DNA from: Desertivirga arenae
Lineage (GTDB): Bacteria > Bacteroidota > Bacteroidia > Sphingobacteriales > Sphingobacteriaceae
Direction: 5' to 3'
Assembly: GCF_017355785.1 (NCBI RefSeq)
Contig: NZ_JAFEWE010000005.1
Coordinates: forward strand, 346,406-410,405
Length of the DNA stretch: 64,000 nucleotides
Positions 27,158-36,574 of this stretch are shown one piece after another (position 1 is the first letter of the stretch; the number at the start of each line of letters is the position of its first letter). The notes below the pieces were generated by a model. It made no database searches. It saw nothing but the letters and a program-made list of their open reading frames with translations, and had not been told where the DNA came from. The position numbers were made by a program, and so were the translations under genes.

Positions 27158-29011
27158 TCACATTTCCGAATGCTCCTTAAGTATCTCCCTGTAGGTGTTT
27201 AAAAAAGTGGATTTAGATATAAATCCAACGAACCGGTCATCTGGATTAAGCACGGGTAAAACCCAAACCCCTGATTGGTCAAACTTATCGGCCACTACGG
27301 TCATATCCTCATCCTCATATACTACCACCGGAGGAAACTTTACGAGTTGACCCAGACCGATTTCCGAGCGTTTAATTTCATCAAAAAGAATGGGACGTAA
27401 CTCGTCCACTGAAATAGTTCCAGCAAGGTGTTGATTTTCATCCAAAACTGCAACCAAATTTCTCCTTCCGGATTTAATAACTTCTATTAAGTCATTTACT
27501 GAAGAATGAATAGCAATCTTTGAAACGTCCTTCTCAAGTAGTGATGATATATTAATGAGGAGCAACAGGTTCTTATCATACTCGTGCGTAAAGATCTTCC
27601 CACTATCAGCGAGATCTTTTAAATCTGGAGAAATTGCAGAAAACCACTTGGCTATTAAAAAGGAAATTACACAAACCATCATAAGCGGCAGAAATAGATC
27701 GTAGCCGGAGCTGGATTCGGCTATCAGGAAAATTGCGGTTAAAGGAGCATAAAGTACGCCGCTCATAACCCCTGCCATACCTACGATAATCAAATTAGTA
27801 ACTGGAACATTATCGATACCTAATTGAATACATATGGTAGCAAAGAGATAGCCGACCACCCCTCCTGCAAATAAAGATGGGGCAAAATTACCGCCATTGC
27901 CACCACTATGGATGGTAATGGAAGCGGCAAAGGCCTTGAATAAGCAAACTAAAGCAAAGAAAATAATAACGATCCAGTTACCCAGATCCAGATATCTGAA
28001 AAAGCTGTATTCAATAATTACCATAATCTTACCATTGATCATGTCCTTAATGCTCTGATAGCCTTCGCCAAATAAAGGAGGAAAGAGAAGACATAGCATA
28101 GAGAGAATCACTCCACCGGCAATCGCTTTCTGCAGGCGGGAAAGCTGCAGCTGTTTAAAATAATGTTCCACTTTCTGGGATATCACCACGAAATAGCGGG
28201 CGTAGAGGCCGCAAACAATTCCAAGGGCCAGGTAGAAAACGATGTTGTGGTAATCAAAGGAATGCCTCCTTCCAAATTGGAAAAGCGTCTCTTCATTTAA
28301 AATTACTTTTGAAAGTAGACTGCCACAAACAGCAGAAACTACTAAGGGAATAAAATCTGTAAAAACTACTCCGGTCAAGAGGATTTCGAAAGCAAACATC
28401 ATTCCGGCTATAGGAGCATTGAATGCAGCCGCAATTCCGGCAGTGGCTCCAGCTGCAAGAAGAAGTGTTCTGTCTTTATAACTTAACTTATAGGTTTGTG
28501 CAAAATTGGATCCTATAGCAGATCCTGTAACTGCGATCGGGCTTTCTAACCCTGCAGAACCACCAAAGCCAACAGTTATTGCACTTTGAATAATCTGAGA
28601 ATACATTTTAACAGGAGCAACATTACTCGAATTCTTTGCAATTTCGTAGAGGATCGCCGGGATCCCCTTCCTGTCCTGACCTTTGAAGATAAAGATCACG
28701 ATTAATGAAGTAAATACCAGGCCGACGAATGGTAAGCAGGCATAATAGAAGATTTGTTCCTCAAAAATTACTTTCCGGGTAATTAAATTATGAATACTAT
28801 GTACAAGCACCTTTAAAAACACCCCTGCTAAGCCAGCAGAACAACCAACCAGAACACCCGATAATAGGAGAAAATGATTTCTTGATAAGTTGTATTTCAG
28901 CCAGTAGAACAATATCTCATGAGCTCTCACTTTTTCAGTAGAAATAGGCCTCCGGCCAGAGAAGCGCCTCACTAATTTTAAATATTGTCTTAACCGTTTA
29001 AAATGTTTCAA
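27158..29011 (-). CDS. ClC-family chloride channel/transporter with CBS domains
   Basis: 617 residues. About ten membrane helices (residues about 35-450) carry the ClC signatures GGSAGLESPIAVTGSAIG, with Glu at the gating position of the family, and GGNGGNFAPSLFAGGVVG. Two CBS domains follow (about 480-610; NDLIEVIKSGRRNLVAVLDE, VLPVLNPDDRFVGFIS) and may sense adenine nucleotides. It moves chloride, as channel or Cl-/H+ antiporter. The N-terminal 35 residues are Arg/Lys-rich. It is a single gene. Confidence 0.93.
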   Translation of the reverse strand: MKHFKRLRQYLKLVRRFSGRRPISTEKVRAHEILFYWLKYNLSRNHFLLLSGVLVGCSAGLAGVFLKVLVHSIHNLITRKVIFEEQIFYYACLPFVGLVFTSLIVIFIFKGQDRKGIPAILYEIAKNSSNVAPVKMYSQIIQSAITVGFGGSAGLESPIAVTGSAIGSNFAQTYKLSYKDRTLLLAAGATAGIAAAFNAPIAGMMFAFEILLTGVVFTDFIPLVVSAVCGSLLSKVILNEETLFQFGRRHSFDYHNIVFYLALGIVCGLYARYFVVISQKVEHYFKQLQLSRLQKAIAGGVILSMLCLLFPPLFGEGYQSIKDMINGKIMVIIEYSFFRYLDLGNWIVIIFFALVCLFKAFAASITIHSGGNGGNFAPSLFAGGVVGYLFATICIQLGIDNVPVTNLIIVGMAGVMSGVLYAPLTAIFLIAESSSGYDLFLPLMMVCVISFLIAKWFSAISPDLKDLADSGKIFTHEYDKNLLLLINISSLLEKDVSKIAIHSSVNDLIEVIKSGRRNLVAVLDENQHLAGTISVDELRPILFDEIKRSEIGLGQLVKFPPVVVYEDEDMTVVADKFDQSGVWVLPVLNPDDRFVGFISKSTFLNTYREILKEHSEM

Positions 29012-29325
29012 ATTACAATCAGTAAACCGCTGTTACCTTCGAAGGAATGATAATCTGGGATGAGAGATAAATGAATATAAGAACAATAAGTTTTACCTAA
29101 TGGCTCATATTTCAGGTCTTGGTACCAGGATCATTATTCAGCAATGACCTTTACAAATAAGAGAGTTAAAAATTAAAAAAAAATTAAAGTTTATCGGCAG
29201 AGGGGAATACAAAAAACAGAAAGTGGTAGCTGTATGAATATGAACTTCAATAAACAGCAATTATAACGAAGGGAGCCATGGTAGCTACCTTCGTTATTCT
29301 AACAGATCAAAGTTTGTCTAGTCCC
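29012..29325. other. 314-base intergenic region upstream of the ClC gene
   Basis: No gene seen. It contains an A-tract block (29168-29188) identical over 21 bases to one at 186-206, and a 10-bp perfect hairpin at 29263-29297. Confidence 0.6.
29263..29297. terminator. hairpin after the NmrA-like gene
   Basis: ATAACGAAGG (29263-29272) pairs perfectly with CCTTCGTTAT (29288-29297), with an inner AGC/GCT pairing. It lies 29 bases after the stop of the minus-strand NmrA-like gene. The T-tract is poor. Confidence 0.55.
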
Positions 29326-30216
29326 TTAACCTGCATTATATGCAGCTGCAAAATCTTTTGCAAAGTCCTCTAGCTTTATCTTCCCAAAGGTTTGAGGACG
29401 GTTTCTCAGGAAGTCTTCAAACATCTTTCCTGAACGCATCGCGCTTCCCATTTCTACATACTTTTTCGCCATTTCTTCCGGAAGTCCCGCTCCCAGCATT
29501 CCATTATAACTCTCTTCATCGGTAAATGCAATCCACGGTAATTCTGGCTTACCCACTGCAGTTCCTAAAATCTTGGCTACTTCCCCTTGTGTTCTTTCAT
29601 CGCTTACCAGATAGCGAATTGACTGACCTTTAAATGAGAGACTTAAAAGCTCTTCTGTTGCAGCTTCTGCTATATCACCAGGATGAGAAAGGACAATTTT
29701 TCCATTCGCATCGCCTGAGTTATTACCAATGATATTCATGTTGGCTACCATTCCTAAACTTCCAAAGAAATTTGTGTAGAAGTACCCAGGTCGTAAATGC
29801 AGTACATTGACATCACTCAGTTTTGCAAATTCCTGTTCAACCAGGTATAAGCCGCTTACCGGTCCTACACCCTCTGGTAAATGCGCACCAATACTGCTTA
29901 AATTTACTACGTATGGAATGCCATTTTCCTTGATAGCTTCGGCATAATTGAGAGCCAGATCGCGATAAACACTTAAGTCAAGCGCAGCATATTGAGGTGG
30001 AAACATTGTATAAACCGCATCCGCGCCGGCGAAGGTATTTTTCAGGAATTCCAAATCTTCCAATTTACCAATAGCTGCCTTGGCTCCTTTATCAGTTAGT
30101 GATTTTAAATTCTCGGCATTACGTCCGATCACTGTAACCTCGTGACCTGCCGCTAATAACTGCTCTGCAAGCGGCTTTGATATGTTGCCCGCTGCTCCTG
30201 TAATAATGTATTTCAT
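29326..30216 (-). CDS. NmrA-like NAD(P)-binding atypical SDR
   Basis: 296 residues. An N-terminal Rossmann motif ITGAAGNISKPLAEQLL, VIGRNAENL (Arg fits NADP) and NLSSIGAHLPEG place it with NmrA-like/atypical short-chain reductases, such as quinone oxidoreductase QorB-type or redox-sensing proteins. No YxxxK catalytic pair is evident, typical of NmrA-like members. It follows the MarR-type regulator gene and has an operator-like palindrome 21-32 bases before its ATG, so it is probably that regulator's target. Confidence 0.88.
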   Translation of the reverse strand: MKYIITGAAGNISKPLAEQLLAAGHEVTVIGRNAENLKSLTDKGAKAAIGKLEDLEFLKNTFAGADAVYTMFPPQYAALDLSVYRDLALNYAEAIKENGIPYVVNLSSIGAHLPEGVGPVSGLYLVEQEFAKLSDVNVLHLRPGYFYTNFFGSLGMVANMNIIGNNSGDANGKIVLSHPGDIAEAATEELLSLSFKGQSIRYLVSDERTQGEVAKILGTAVGKPELPWIAFTDEESYNGMLGAGLPEEMAKKYVEMGSAMRSGKMFEDFLRNRPQTFGKIKLEDFAKDFAAAYNAG

Positions 30217-30236
30217 AACCTTAATTTATAATATAT

Positions 30237-30248
30237 TTGTATATACAA
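30237..30248. promoter_or_regulatory. candidate MarR operator, site 1
   Basis: TTGTATATACAA, a perfect 12-bp palindrome in the 50-base gap between the MarR-type gene and the NmrA-like gene. It matches site 2 (30720-30731) at 10 of 12 positions. Confidence 0.55.
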
Positions 30249-30266
30249 TCTTTGTATTAAATTTTT

Positions 30267-30695
30267 TTATAATTTCAATTTGTCAGCAATTGCCACCATG
30301 TCTTGTACCAGGCGACTACTCTCATCAACGCCTAACAAGTCGGCATACTGCTGTGAAAACTGCTGAACGCACTTTATCATTTTCGGTTGAAGTTCCTTTG
30401 CTTTAGGGGTCGGATAAACGTTAGTTAGCTTTCCTTCTGTTGTACGTACTACCAGCTTTTTTTCTTCAAGTTTCTCAATAAGACGCGTTACAGTACTAGG
30501 CTGTAACTGTAACTCGCCTGATAGAGCCGAAGGTTGCATACCCGGATCTTCCAGGACCGCCATAAGCAGGTAGGCATGACTGGGAGGAAGATCAACAGCC
30601 TTCCACACCTGAATTGCCAGCTTCTCTACTTTCCGTGCGAGAGCAGAAGAAGTAAAGTACAGACATTGGGCATATTTGCTATCTCTGATGTTCAT
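30267..30695 (-). CDS. MarR-family transcriptional regulator
   Basis: 142 residues from the ATG at 30695; an in-frame TTG at 30704 is inside the -7 element and is rejected. It has the winged-helix core (about 30-105) with GELQLQPSTVTRLIEKLEEKKLVVRT as recognition helix and wing, and flanking dimerisation helices. It lies directly upstream of the NmrA-like gene, and operator-like palindromes precede both genes, fitting autoregulation. The inducer is unknown. Confidence 0.9.
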   Translation of the reverse strand: MNIRDSKYAQCLYFTSSALARKVEKLAIQVWKAVDLPPSHAYLLMAVLEDPGMQPSALSGELQLQPSTVTRLIEKLEEKKLVVRTTEGKLTNVYPTPKAKELQPKMIKCVQQFSQQYADLLGVDESSRLVQDMVAIADKLKL

Positions 30696-30701
30696 TTGAT
30701 A

Positions 30702-30732
30702 CAAAGGTAAGGGTTATTGTTGTACATGCAAA
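30702..30732 (-). promoter_or_regulatory. promoter of the MarR-type gene, start-codon-proximal
   Basis: TTTG (30732-30729), exactly 19 bases, then TACCTTTG (30709-30702): a full match to the Bacteroidota -33/-7 consensus. The -7 box ends 6 bases before the ATG, so the transcript should start at or next to the start codon (leaderless). Confidence 0.72.
30720..30731. promoter_or_regulatory. candidate MarR operator, site 2
   Basis: TTGTACATGCAA, an imperfect palindrome resembling site 1, overlapping the -33 box of the MarR-type gene. Binding here would block RNA polymerase (inference). Confidence 0.5.
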
Positions 30733-30904
30733 TATAATTTAAAAAAAGGTTCCCTCCTGCAATTCACTATCTATTGTAGAAAAGCATGCGCAGATTATTA
30801 TATATAAGGGGAAAAAAATTCCCTTTATTTACAAATTCAGGCCGCCTATCCCTCATGGCAAGGTGAATTTCCTTTGGCGTAATCCTTGTTCCTTAAACAA
30901 ATTC

Positions 30905-32002
30905 ATGCTTAGAGATACAAATAGCAGCTACATTGAGAATATGATCGGTGAAATCGAAGATTACGCTATTCTATTTCTTGATACAGAGGGAATAATCAGA
31001 ACCTGGAACAAAGGAGCAGAAAAAGTTAAAGGGTATCAATCGGAGGAGGTTATAGGAAAACATTTCCGACTATTTTATTCTACTAATGACCGTGAGAACC
31101 AGAAACCGGAAAATCTAATTAGCACTGCACAAAAAGAAGGAAAAGCGATAGACGAAGGTTGGAGAATCAAGAAGAATGGAGATCGCTTTTGGGCAAGCGT
31201 CAGTATCACAGCAATTCATAATGAAAGCTTAGAACTTATAGGGTTTACCAAAGTTACCCGTGATTTAACGGAACGCATGCTAGCTGAAGTTTCTCTGCGC
31301 CAATATTCCAATCAGCTCAAATTCAAGAATAGCGAATTGGAACAATTTGTTTATATCGCATCTCATGACCTTCAGGAGCCCTTGCAAACAGTTATTAATT
31401 TTATAGAGCTTTTCAATGCCGAGTACACTGAAGCTTTAGACGAAAATGCAGCACTATATTTACGGTTCATTGAAAGCGCATCATTACGGATGCGGGCCCT
31501 AATAAAGTCCCTGCTTGATTATTCCCGCATAGGAATGGCAAAAGAGGCAGAGAAAGTGGATCTGGACAAAGTTGCAGGTTCTGTCCTTCTCGACTTGAAT
31601 TCCCAGGTGCAAGAAAAGAATGCAAGCGTAAACATCGAGTCCCTCCCCGTAGTCTATGGTTATTCAGTAGAACTTCGTCAGCTGCTTCAAAATCTTATAA
31701 ACAACGCTATCAAGTTTAGTAAGCCAGGCATTGAGCCTGTAATAAATATTTCATCAGAAAGACTTCCAAATGAATGGAGGATTAAGGTGAGCGACAATGG
31801 TATCGGCATTCAAAAGCAGCATTTCCATAAAATTTTCATGATCTTTCAAAGGCTGCATAGTCGCGAAGAGTATGAAGGAAACGGTATCGGTCTTGCTAAT
31901 TGCAAGAAAATTGTCGAGTTGCACAAAGGTGTATTAGAAGTCGAATCTACACCAGGGCTTGGAAGCACATTTTATTTCAACATTCCTGATCAGGTAAATT
32001 AA
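30905..32002 (+). CDS. PAS-domain sensor histidine kinase (phytochrome-like kinase core)
   Basis: 365 residues from the ATG at 30905 (an in-frame GTG at 30863 adds an unlikely leader). A single PAS domain (about 10-130; AILFLDTEGIIRTWNKGAEKVKGY) is followed by a HisKA with His in YIASHDLQEPLQTV and an ATPase domain (NLINNAIKF, DNGIGI, GNGIGLANCKKI). There is no membrane segment, so it is cytosolic. Its stop overlaps the next gene's start by one base (TAATG), pairing it with that single-domain response regulator. Confidence 0.92.
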   Translation: MLRDTNSSYIENMIGEIEDYAILFLDTEGIIRTWNKGAEKVKGYQSEEVIGKHFRLFYSTNDRENQKPENLISTAQKEGKAIDEGWRIKKNGDRFWASVSITAIHNESLELIGFTKVTRDLTERMLAEVSLRQYSNQLKFKNSELEQFVYIASHDLQEPLQTVINFIELFNAEYTEALDENAALYLRFIESASLRMRALIKSLLDYSRIGMAKEAEKVDLDKVAGSVLLDLNSQVQEKNASVNIESLPVVYGYSVELRQLLQNLINNAIKFSKPGIEPVINISSERLPNEWRIKVSDNGIGIQKQHFHKIFMIFQRLHSREEYEGNGIGLANCKKIVELHKGVLEVESTPGLGSTFYFNIPDQVN

Positions 32003-32445
32003 TGAGTAAGTTTAAAAATCTAGATTGTATTTTACTGGTTGACGACGACCTTGCTACTAATTTTTTACATCGTAAAGTAGTACAGAATACAGGTATCAAA
32101 GCCCATATAGAGACTGCCAATTCAGGACAAGCAGCCTTGGATTTTTTATGTCAATTAAATAAATATCAAAATACAGGCGAAACACCGCGGCCAGGAATCA
32201 TCTTCCTTGATATAAATATGCCCGGAATGAATGGTTGGGAATTTCTGGACGAATATGACAAATTAAATGAAGCCCAAAAGGCTAAGGTAATTGTTGTAAT
32301 GCTTACTACATCTCTGAATCCCGACGATCATAAAAGGGCATTGGACAACAAGAACGTTACTACATTTCTTAATAAGCCACTGAGGAAAGAGGCCTTAATG
32401 GAACTAGCGGACAAGCATTTTGGATTAGCGGAGATTGAGGAGTAA
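32002..32445 (+). CDS. single-domain response regulator
   Basis: 147 residues, a receiver domain only: DDD near residues 14-16, phospho-acceptor Asp in IIFLDINMPGMNGWEFL, Thr in MLTTS and Lys in FLNKPL. The insertion before the acceptor and the overall form match the small receivers paired with phytochrome-like kinases (Rcp1 type). It has no output domain, so it acts by phosphorelay or protein contact. It is coupled to the kinase gene by a one-base overlap. Confidence 0.93.
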   Translation: MSKFKNLDCILLVDDDLATNFLHRKVVQNTGIKAHIETANSGQAALDFLCQLNKYQNTGETPRPGIIFLDINMPGMNGWEFLDEYDKLNEAQKAKVIVVMLTTSLNPDDHKRALDNKNVTTFLNKPLRKEALMELADKHFGLAEIEE

Positions 32446-32579
32446 ATAGGCTTACCCTCGCTCCTTCCTTTTTTAAGCTTTCTCAAACATCTGAACCTTC
32501 AACAGTAGGAAGCTTTATAGTCCTGTATTTTGGCATTGAAAACGATGTTTCCTACTTAAAAATTTCGTTACTTGTAAAA

Positions 32580-35141
32580 GTGAAACTTCTGCTAAAACTC
32601 ATCCTTACATGTTCTATTATTCTAAGTACTGTTATGGCGCAACAAAAGTCTGTAGTAGTAGAACCAGGGGTATCGATTCAACTCGCTAAGTACCGAAAAT
32701 CTGTAATTGATCAGATCCATTATAACATCATATTAGACATTCCTGGGAGAAAAACAGATGAGATCAAAGGCACAGTGGATGTGTCATTCTACCTCCAGTC
32801 AACGGAACAAGACCTGCAACTGGATTTCAAACAGGATGCATCTCACATTAAAGATGTTCGTATTGATGAAAAACCAGTTCTTTATAAGCTGGAGAGGGAA
32901 CATTTGATCATCCTTTCAGCTAGTCTACGTAAAGGTGTCAACAGGGTAAAAATAAATTTTATTGCTGGAAACGAAGCTTTGAACCGGAATGAAGAGTATA
33001 TCTACGCTTTATTTGTTCCGGATCGGGCGCGACTTACTTTCCCATGCTTTGATCAGCCCGATCTAAAGGCCATATTTACATTAACACTTCGAGTTCCAAA
33101 AGAATGGACAGCAATAAGCGTTGCGAGAGAAAAAAACGTTCTGGATCATCCTACCCGGCGGGAATACCAATTTTCTGCTAGCGAAAAACTTCCAACATAT
33201 TTATTTTCATTCACAACGGGAAAATTCAGTACAGTTGAAAAACAGGTAAGCGGCTTTAGGGCAAAACTGCTATATAGGGAAACGGATACTGCCAAAATTA
33301 AATTCAGCACCGATTCTATTTTCAAGGCACACCAGGATGCGATAGCGTTTTTGGAAAACTGGACAGGTATCCCCTTTCCTTTCCAGAAAGTCGGATTTGC
33401 AGCGATCCCTGATTTTCAATTCGGCGGCATGGAACACCCGGGAGCTGTACAGTATAAAGCTTCCAGCTTATTCCTCGATGAAAGCGCTACTAAAGATCAG
33501 CATATAAATCGCGCTAATTTAATTTCACACGAAACTGCTCATATGTGGTTTGGAGACCTGGTAACTATGGAATGGTTCAATGATGTCTGGATGAAGGAGG
33601 TATTTGCCAATTTTATGGCAGATAAAATTGCCGGAAAAATAATGGGATCAGAAGCTTTCGACCTGAAATTCCTGCAAGACCATTACCCTGCAGCTTATAG
33701 TGTTGACCGCACACAAGGAGCTAACCCCATACGTCAGCAGTTGGATAATCTTCAGGAAGCAGGATCGATGTATGGAAATATTATTTACCATAAGGCTCCG
33801 ATTATGATGCGTCAACTGGAGTCTTTGATGGGTGAGGATCAATTCAGGCAAGGAATACAGGAATACCTTAAAAAATATGCTTACAATAATGCTACCTGGC
33901 CAGACCTGATCTCTATTTTGAGTAAGTACAGCAACTTTAACCTGTATGAATGGAACAAAGTATGGGTCAATCTACCTGGTCGACCTGTATTCGATTACGT
34001 TATAAAATATGAGGGAAATAGAATAAAGAATTTTACGCTATTACAAAAACCAGAAAGTGGAGTTAAAAGGTGCTGGCCACAAGTTTTCCAATTAATAATG
34101 GCCTATCCAAGCGGGAACAAGATTATTTCCGTGAACATAAAAGATGCGGAAGCAGATATTCCAGAAGCAATCGGACTTCCAAAACCTGAATATATCATTT
34201 TTAATTCAGATGGAACAGGATACGGTTTATTTCCAAACGATAGAGACTTAGATTCGCTTTTATTCTCTCTGAAGAATCCTTTGCACCGGGCTGTAGCTTA
34301 TATTGCTGCGTATGAAAACATGTTGGCAGGACGTTATTACAAGCCTGCAGAGTTACTGCAATTACTTAAAATCGGTATCACGAGAGAGAACGATGAAATG
34401 AACCTGCGACTGTTATGCGGCTATATTTCCAGCATCTACTGGAACCTTACTTCAGCAGCGGATAGGCCAGCAGTCTCAGCAATTTTAGAAAAAAAACTAT
34501 GGGAGGCGATTCCCAGACGATCAGAAGCAAATCATAAAAAAGTTATTTTTCAAACGTATCAAAGTGTTTATATGAGTTCTGCAGCGAAGTCAAGGATGTT
34601 GAACATCTGGCAAAAGCAGGAAGCGCCTGAAGGGCTTAAATTATCGGAGGATGACTATACTTCAATTGCCTTTTCTATTGCTTTGAAAAGTGACACACTA
34701 ACGCCTGTTTTGCAGGATCAGCGAGATCGGATAAGTAACAATGACCGGAAAGAGCGGATAGACTTCCTTATTCCGGCTTTATCGGCAGATCCAAAAGTAA
34801 GGGATGCTTTTTTTAACAGTTTAAAAAAGCCTGAAAACAGACAAAAAGAAGCCTGGGTAACTACGGCATTAACTTACCTAAACCATCCTCTACGTCAGAA
34901 CTCTGCTATAAAATATCTTGGGGAAAGCTTGAACATGCTCGATGAGATACAACGGACTGGCGATATATTCTTTCCCCAATCCTGGCTCAACAGTATCTGG
35001 AATACATACCAAAGTTCAGAGGCAGCACAGGTAGCAAAAGAATTTCTGAGAACTCATCCTAATTACAATCCCCGGTTAAGGGATAAAATACTTCAGGCAG
35101 CAGACAATGTGTTCAGAGCCGAAAAATTGTTGAAAGAATAA
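32580..35141 (+). CDS. secreted M1-family aminopeptidase
   Basis: 853 residues from a GTG start, supported by the signal peptide (to about residue 20, TVMAQQ); the next Met lies inside it. It is a gluzincin M1 metallopeptidase with H317-E-x-x-H321, 18 residues, E340 as zinc ligands, the substrate-binding GGMEHPGA in place of the classic GAMEN, and a Tyr (GNIIYHKAP) for transition-state binding. It removes N-terminal residues from peptides in the periplasm or outside. It is a single gene. Confidence 0.93.
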   Translation: MKLLLKLILTCSIILSTVMAQQKSVVVEPGVSIQLAKYRKSVIDQIHYNIILDIPGRKTDEIKGTVDVSFYLQSTEQDLQLDFKQDASHIKDVRIDEKPVLYKLEREHLIILSASLRKGVNRVKINFIAGNEALNRNEEYIYALFVPDRARLTFPCFDQPDLKAIFTLTLRVPKEWTAISVAREKNVLDHPTRREYQFSASEKLPTYLFSFTTGKFSTVEKQVSGFRAKLLYRETDTAKIKFSTDSIFKAHQDAIAFLENWTGIPFPFQKVGFAAIPDFQFGGMEHPGAVQYKASSLFLDESATKDQHINRANLISHETAHMWFGDLVTMEWFNDVWMKEVFANFMADKIAGKIMGSEAFDLKFLQDHYPAAYSVDRTQGANPIRQQLDNLQEAGSMYGNIIYHKAPIMMRQLESLMGEDQFRQGIQEYLKKYAYNNATWPDLISILSKYSNFNLYEWNKVWVNLPGRPVFDYVIKYEGNRIKNFTLLQKPESGVKRCWPQVFQLIMAYPSGNKIISVNIKDAEADIPEAIGLPKPEYIIFNSDGTGYGLFPNDRDLDSLLFSLKNPLHRAVAYIAAYENMLAGRYYKPAELLQLLKIGITRENDEMNLRLLCGYISSIYWNLTSAADRPAVSAILEKKLWEAIPRRSEANHKKVIFQTYQSVYMSSAAKSRMLNIWQKQEAPEGLKLSEDDYTSIAFSIALKSDTLTPVLQDQRDRISNNDRKERIDFLIPALSADPKVRDAFFNSLKKPENRQKEAWVTTALTYLNHPLRQNSAIKYLGESLNMLDEIQRTGDIFFPQSWLNSIWNTYQSSEAAQVAKEFLRTHPNYNPRLRDKILQAADNVFRAEKLLKE

Positions 35142-35295
35142 AGTTGCTTCGGCGTTTAACAGTTTGACTTTTTCAAAAGCTAGCTACCAGTCGTATACAC
35201 CTGAATTAGATACAGCACCCATTTTTTAGGAGTGGTTACGTTTTAAAGATGAAATGCATTGCTTAAAGAGACTTTCATTATATGTCTTTCGGAGG

Positions 35296-35340
<45 letters not shown>

Positions 35341-35353
35341 TGGGGGCAAAAGA

Positions 35354-35390
35354 AGAAGCTCTTACCTCCTTGCGGCGAGTAAGAGCTTCT
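35354..35390. terminator. terminator at the end of the SusCD operon
   Basis: A 12-bp perfect stem AGAAGCTCTTAC (35354-35365) / GTAAGAGCTTCT (35379-35390), followed on the minus strand by TCTTTTG. It lies 20 bases after the last gene of the leftward operon. Confidence 0.7.
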
Positions 35391-35410
35391 CAAGAAATAG
35401 CTCTGCCTTA

Positions 35411-36553
35411 TTAATTTCCTAATAAGCTTTCAAGCTTTGTGAATAGTTCCTTGCCCCTTAGATTTTGAGCAACGATCTTTCCGTTAGGATCGACAAGAAA
35501 ATTCTGAGGTACCGCCCGTACTCCATAAAGCTTAGCTGCCTGATTATTCCAGTAGTTAAGGTCAGAAACATTGGTCCAGGTAAGCCCGTCTTTTTCAATT
35601 GCTGCAAGCCATGCAGCCTTTTTACCGGGTTGATCAAGTGATACACCCAGTACTGTAAAGTTCTTATCCTTATATTTATTGTAAGCTTCTTTCAGGTTCG
35701 GGTTCTCTGCCCGGCATGGACCGCACCAGCTTGCCCAAAAATCGATCAGTACGTATTTACCTCTGAAATCTGAAAGCTTTACCGGCTTATCGTTCACATC
35801 ATTTTGTGTGAAGTCAGGAGCTGTTGCTCCATTAACCGTAATTTTTGCAGCATTTATCCTGACGGCAAATTCTTTTCCTGCATCTGAATTTCTAAGAGTA
35901 GGATTTAACGCAAGGAATATGGGTTCGAATACAGGCAGATCTACTTTAGAGCCAGCAGCCTCAGAAAGAGCAACTACGCTGAAAAATGAATTTGGATTCT
36001 CTTTCGCAAACTGGATCATCTTGGTTTCCCTTTGTCTGATAGCCTGGCGGAAGTTCCTGTCAACTACATTAAAGAAGGCAGTATCCTTTTGCTGTTCAGG
36101 ACTAAGCCTGGAAAATTCAGCGTTTGCATTGGCGGTTAGCTCTTGCATAGTACCTCCGATTCTCTTTATAAAGGCTTGATATTCATCATTAATTTTAGAG
36201 CCTTTTACAGTTGCGTATTTTAATGAATCTTTAGAGGATAGTGTCATTTTTTCCGCTCCCATATAGAACAGCATCAAATCACCTCCATAAGCTACCTGTT
36301 GCTTTGGTTCTCCCTTATGTGCTATAATAATCCTCGAGTAAGATGGCCCAGTTACTTTGCCCTGAAAAGTGAATACACCGTTTTTCAGTATGGCCGAGTC
36401 AGACATGCTCTTACCCTCCGACATATAGTCCAGGTAAACCTTTGCAGGAGAATTTAAATTACCCACTTTCCCACTAAGGGTAAAAGGGCCCGTTTGAGCC
36501 ATACCTATCGCAGGAATAGCTGATAATAATGTTATAAAAAGTTTATTTTTCAT
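35411..36553 (-). CDS. TlpA-family thiol-disulfide protein with DUF4369 domain
   Basis: 380 residues. Signal peptide to about residue 19, an N-terminal DUF4369-type beta domain (about 22-125), a helical linker, and a C-terminal AhpC/TlpA thioredoxin domain (about 245-378) with WASWCGPCRAENP and VRAVPQNFLVDPNG. It is a periplasmic reductase, often encoded at the end of Bacteroidota PULs. It closes the operon begun by the STN-type SusC, 21 bases after the PKD-like gene. Confidence 0.9.
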   Translation of the reverse strand: MKNKLFITLLSAIPAIGMAQTGPFTLSGKVGNLNSPAKVYLDYMSEGKSMSDSAILKNGVFTFQGKVTGPSYSRIIIAHKGEPKQQVAYGGDLMLFYMGAEKMTLSSKDSLKYATVKGSKINDEYQAFIKRIGGTMQELTANANAEFSRLSPEQQKDTAFFNVVDRNFRQAIRQRETKMIQFAKENPNSFFSVVALSEAAGSKVDLPVFEPIFLALNPTLRNSDAGKEFAVRINAAKITVNGATAPDFTQNDVNDKPVKLSDFRGKYVLIDFWASWCGPCRAENPNLKEAYNKYKDKNFTVLGVSLDQPGKKAAWLAAIEKDGLTWTNVSDLNYWNNQAAKLYGVRAVPQNFLVDPNGKIVAQNLRGKELFTKLESLLGN

Positions 36554-36574
36554 GTTTTTCTATTATTCATTAAA

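Noticed and set aside
35808..36179. 123-codon plus-strand frame
   Set aside because: Lies wholly opposite the TlpA/DUF4369 gene and shows no protein features.
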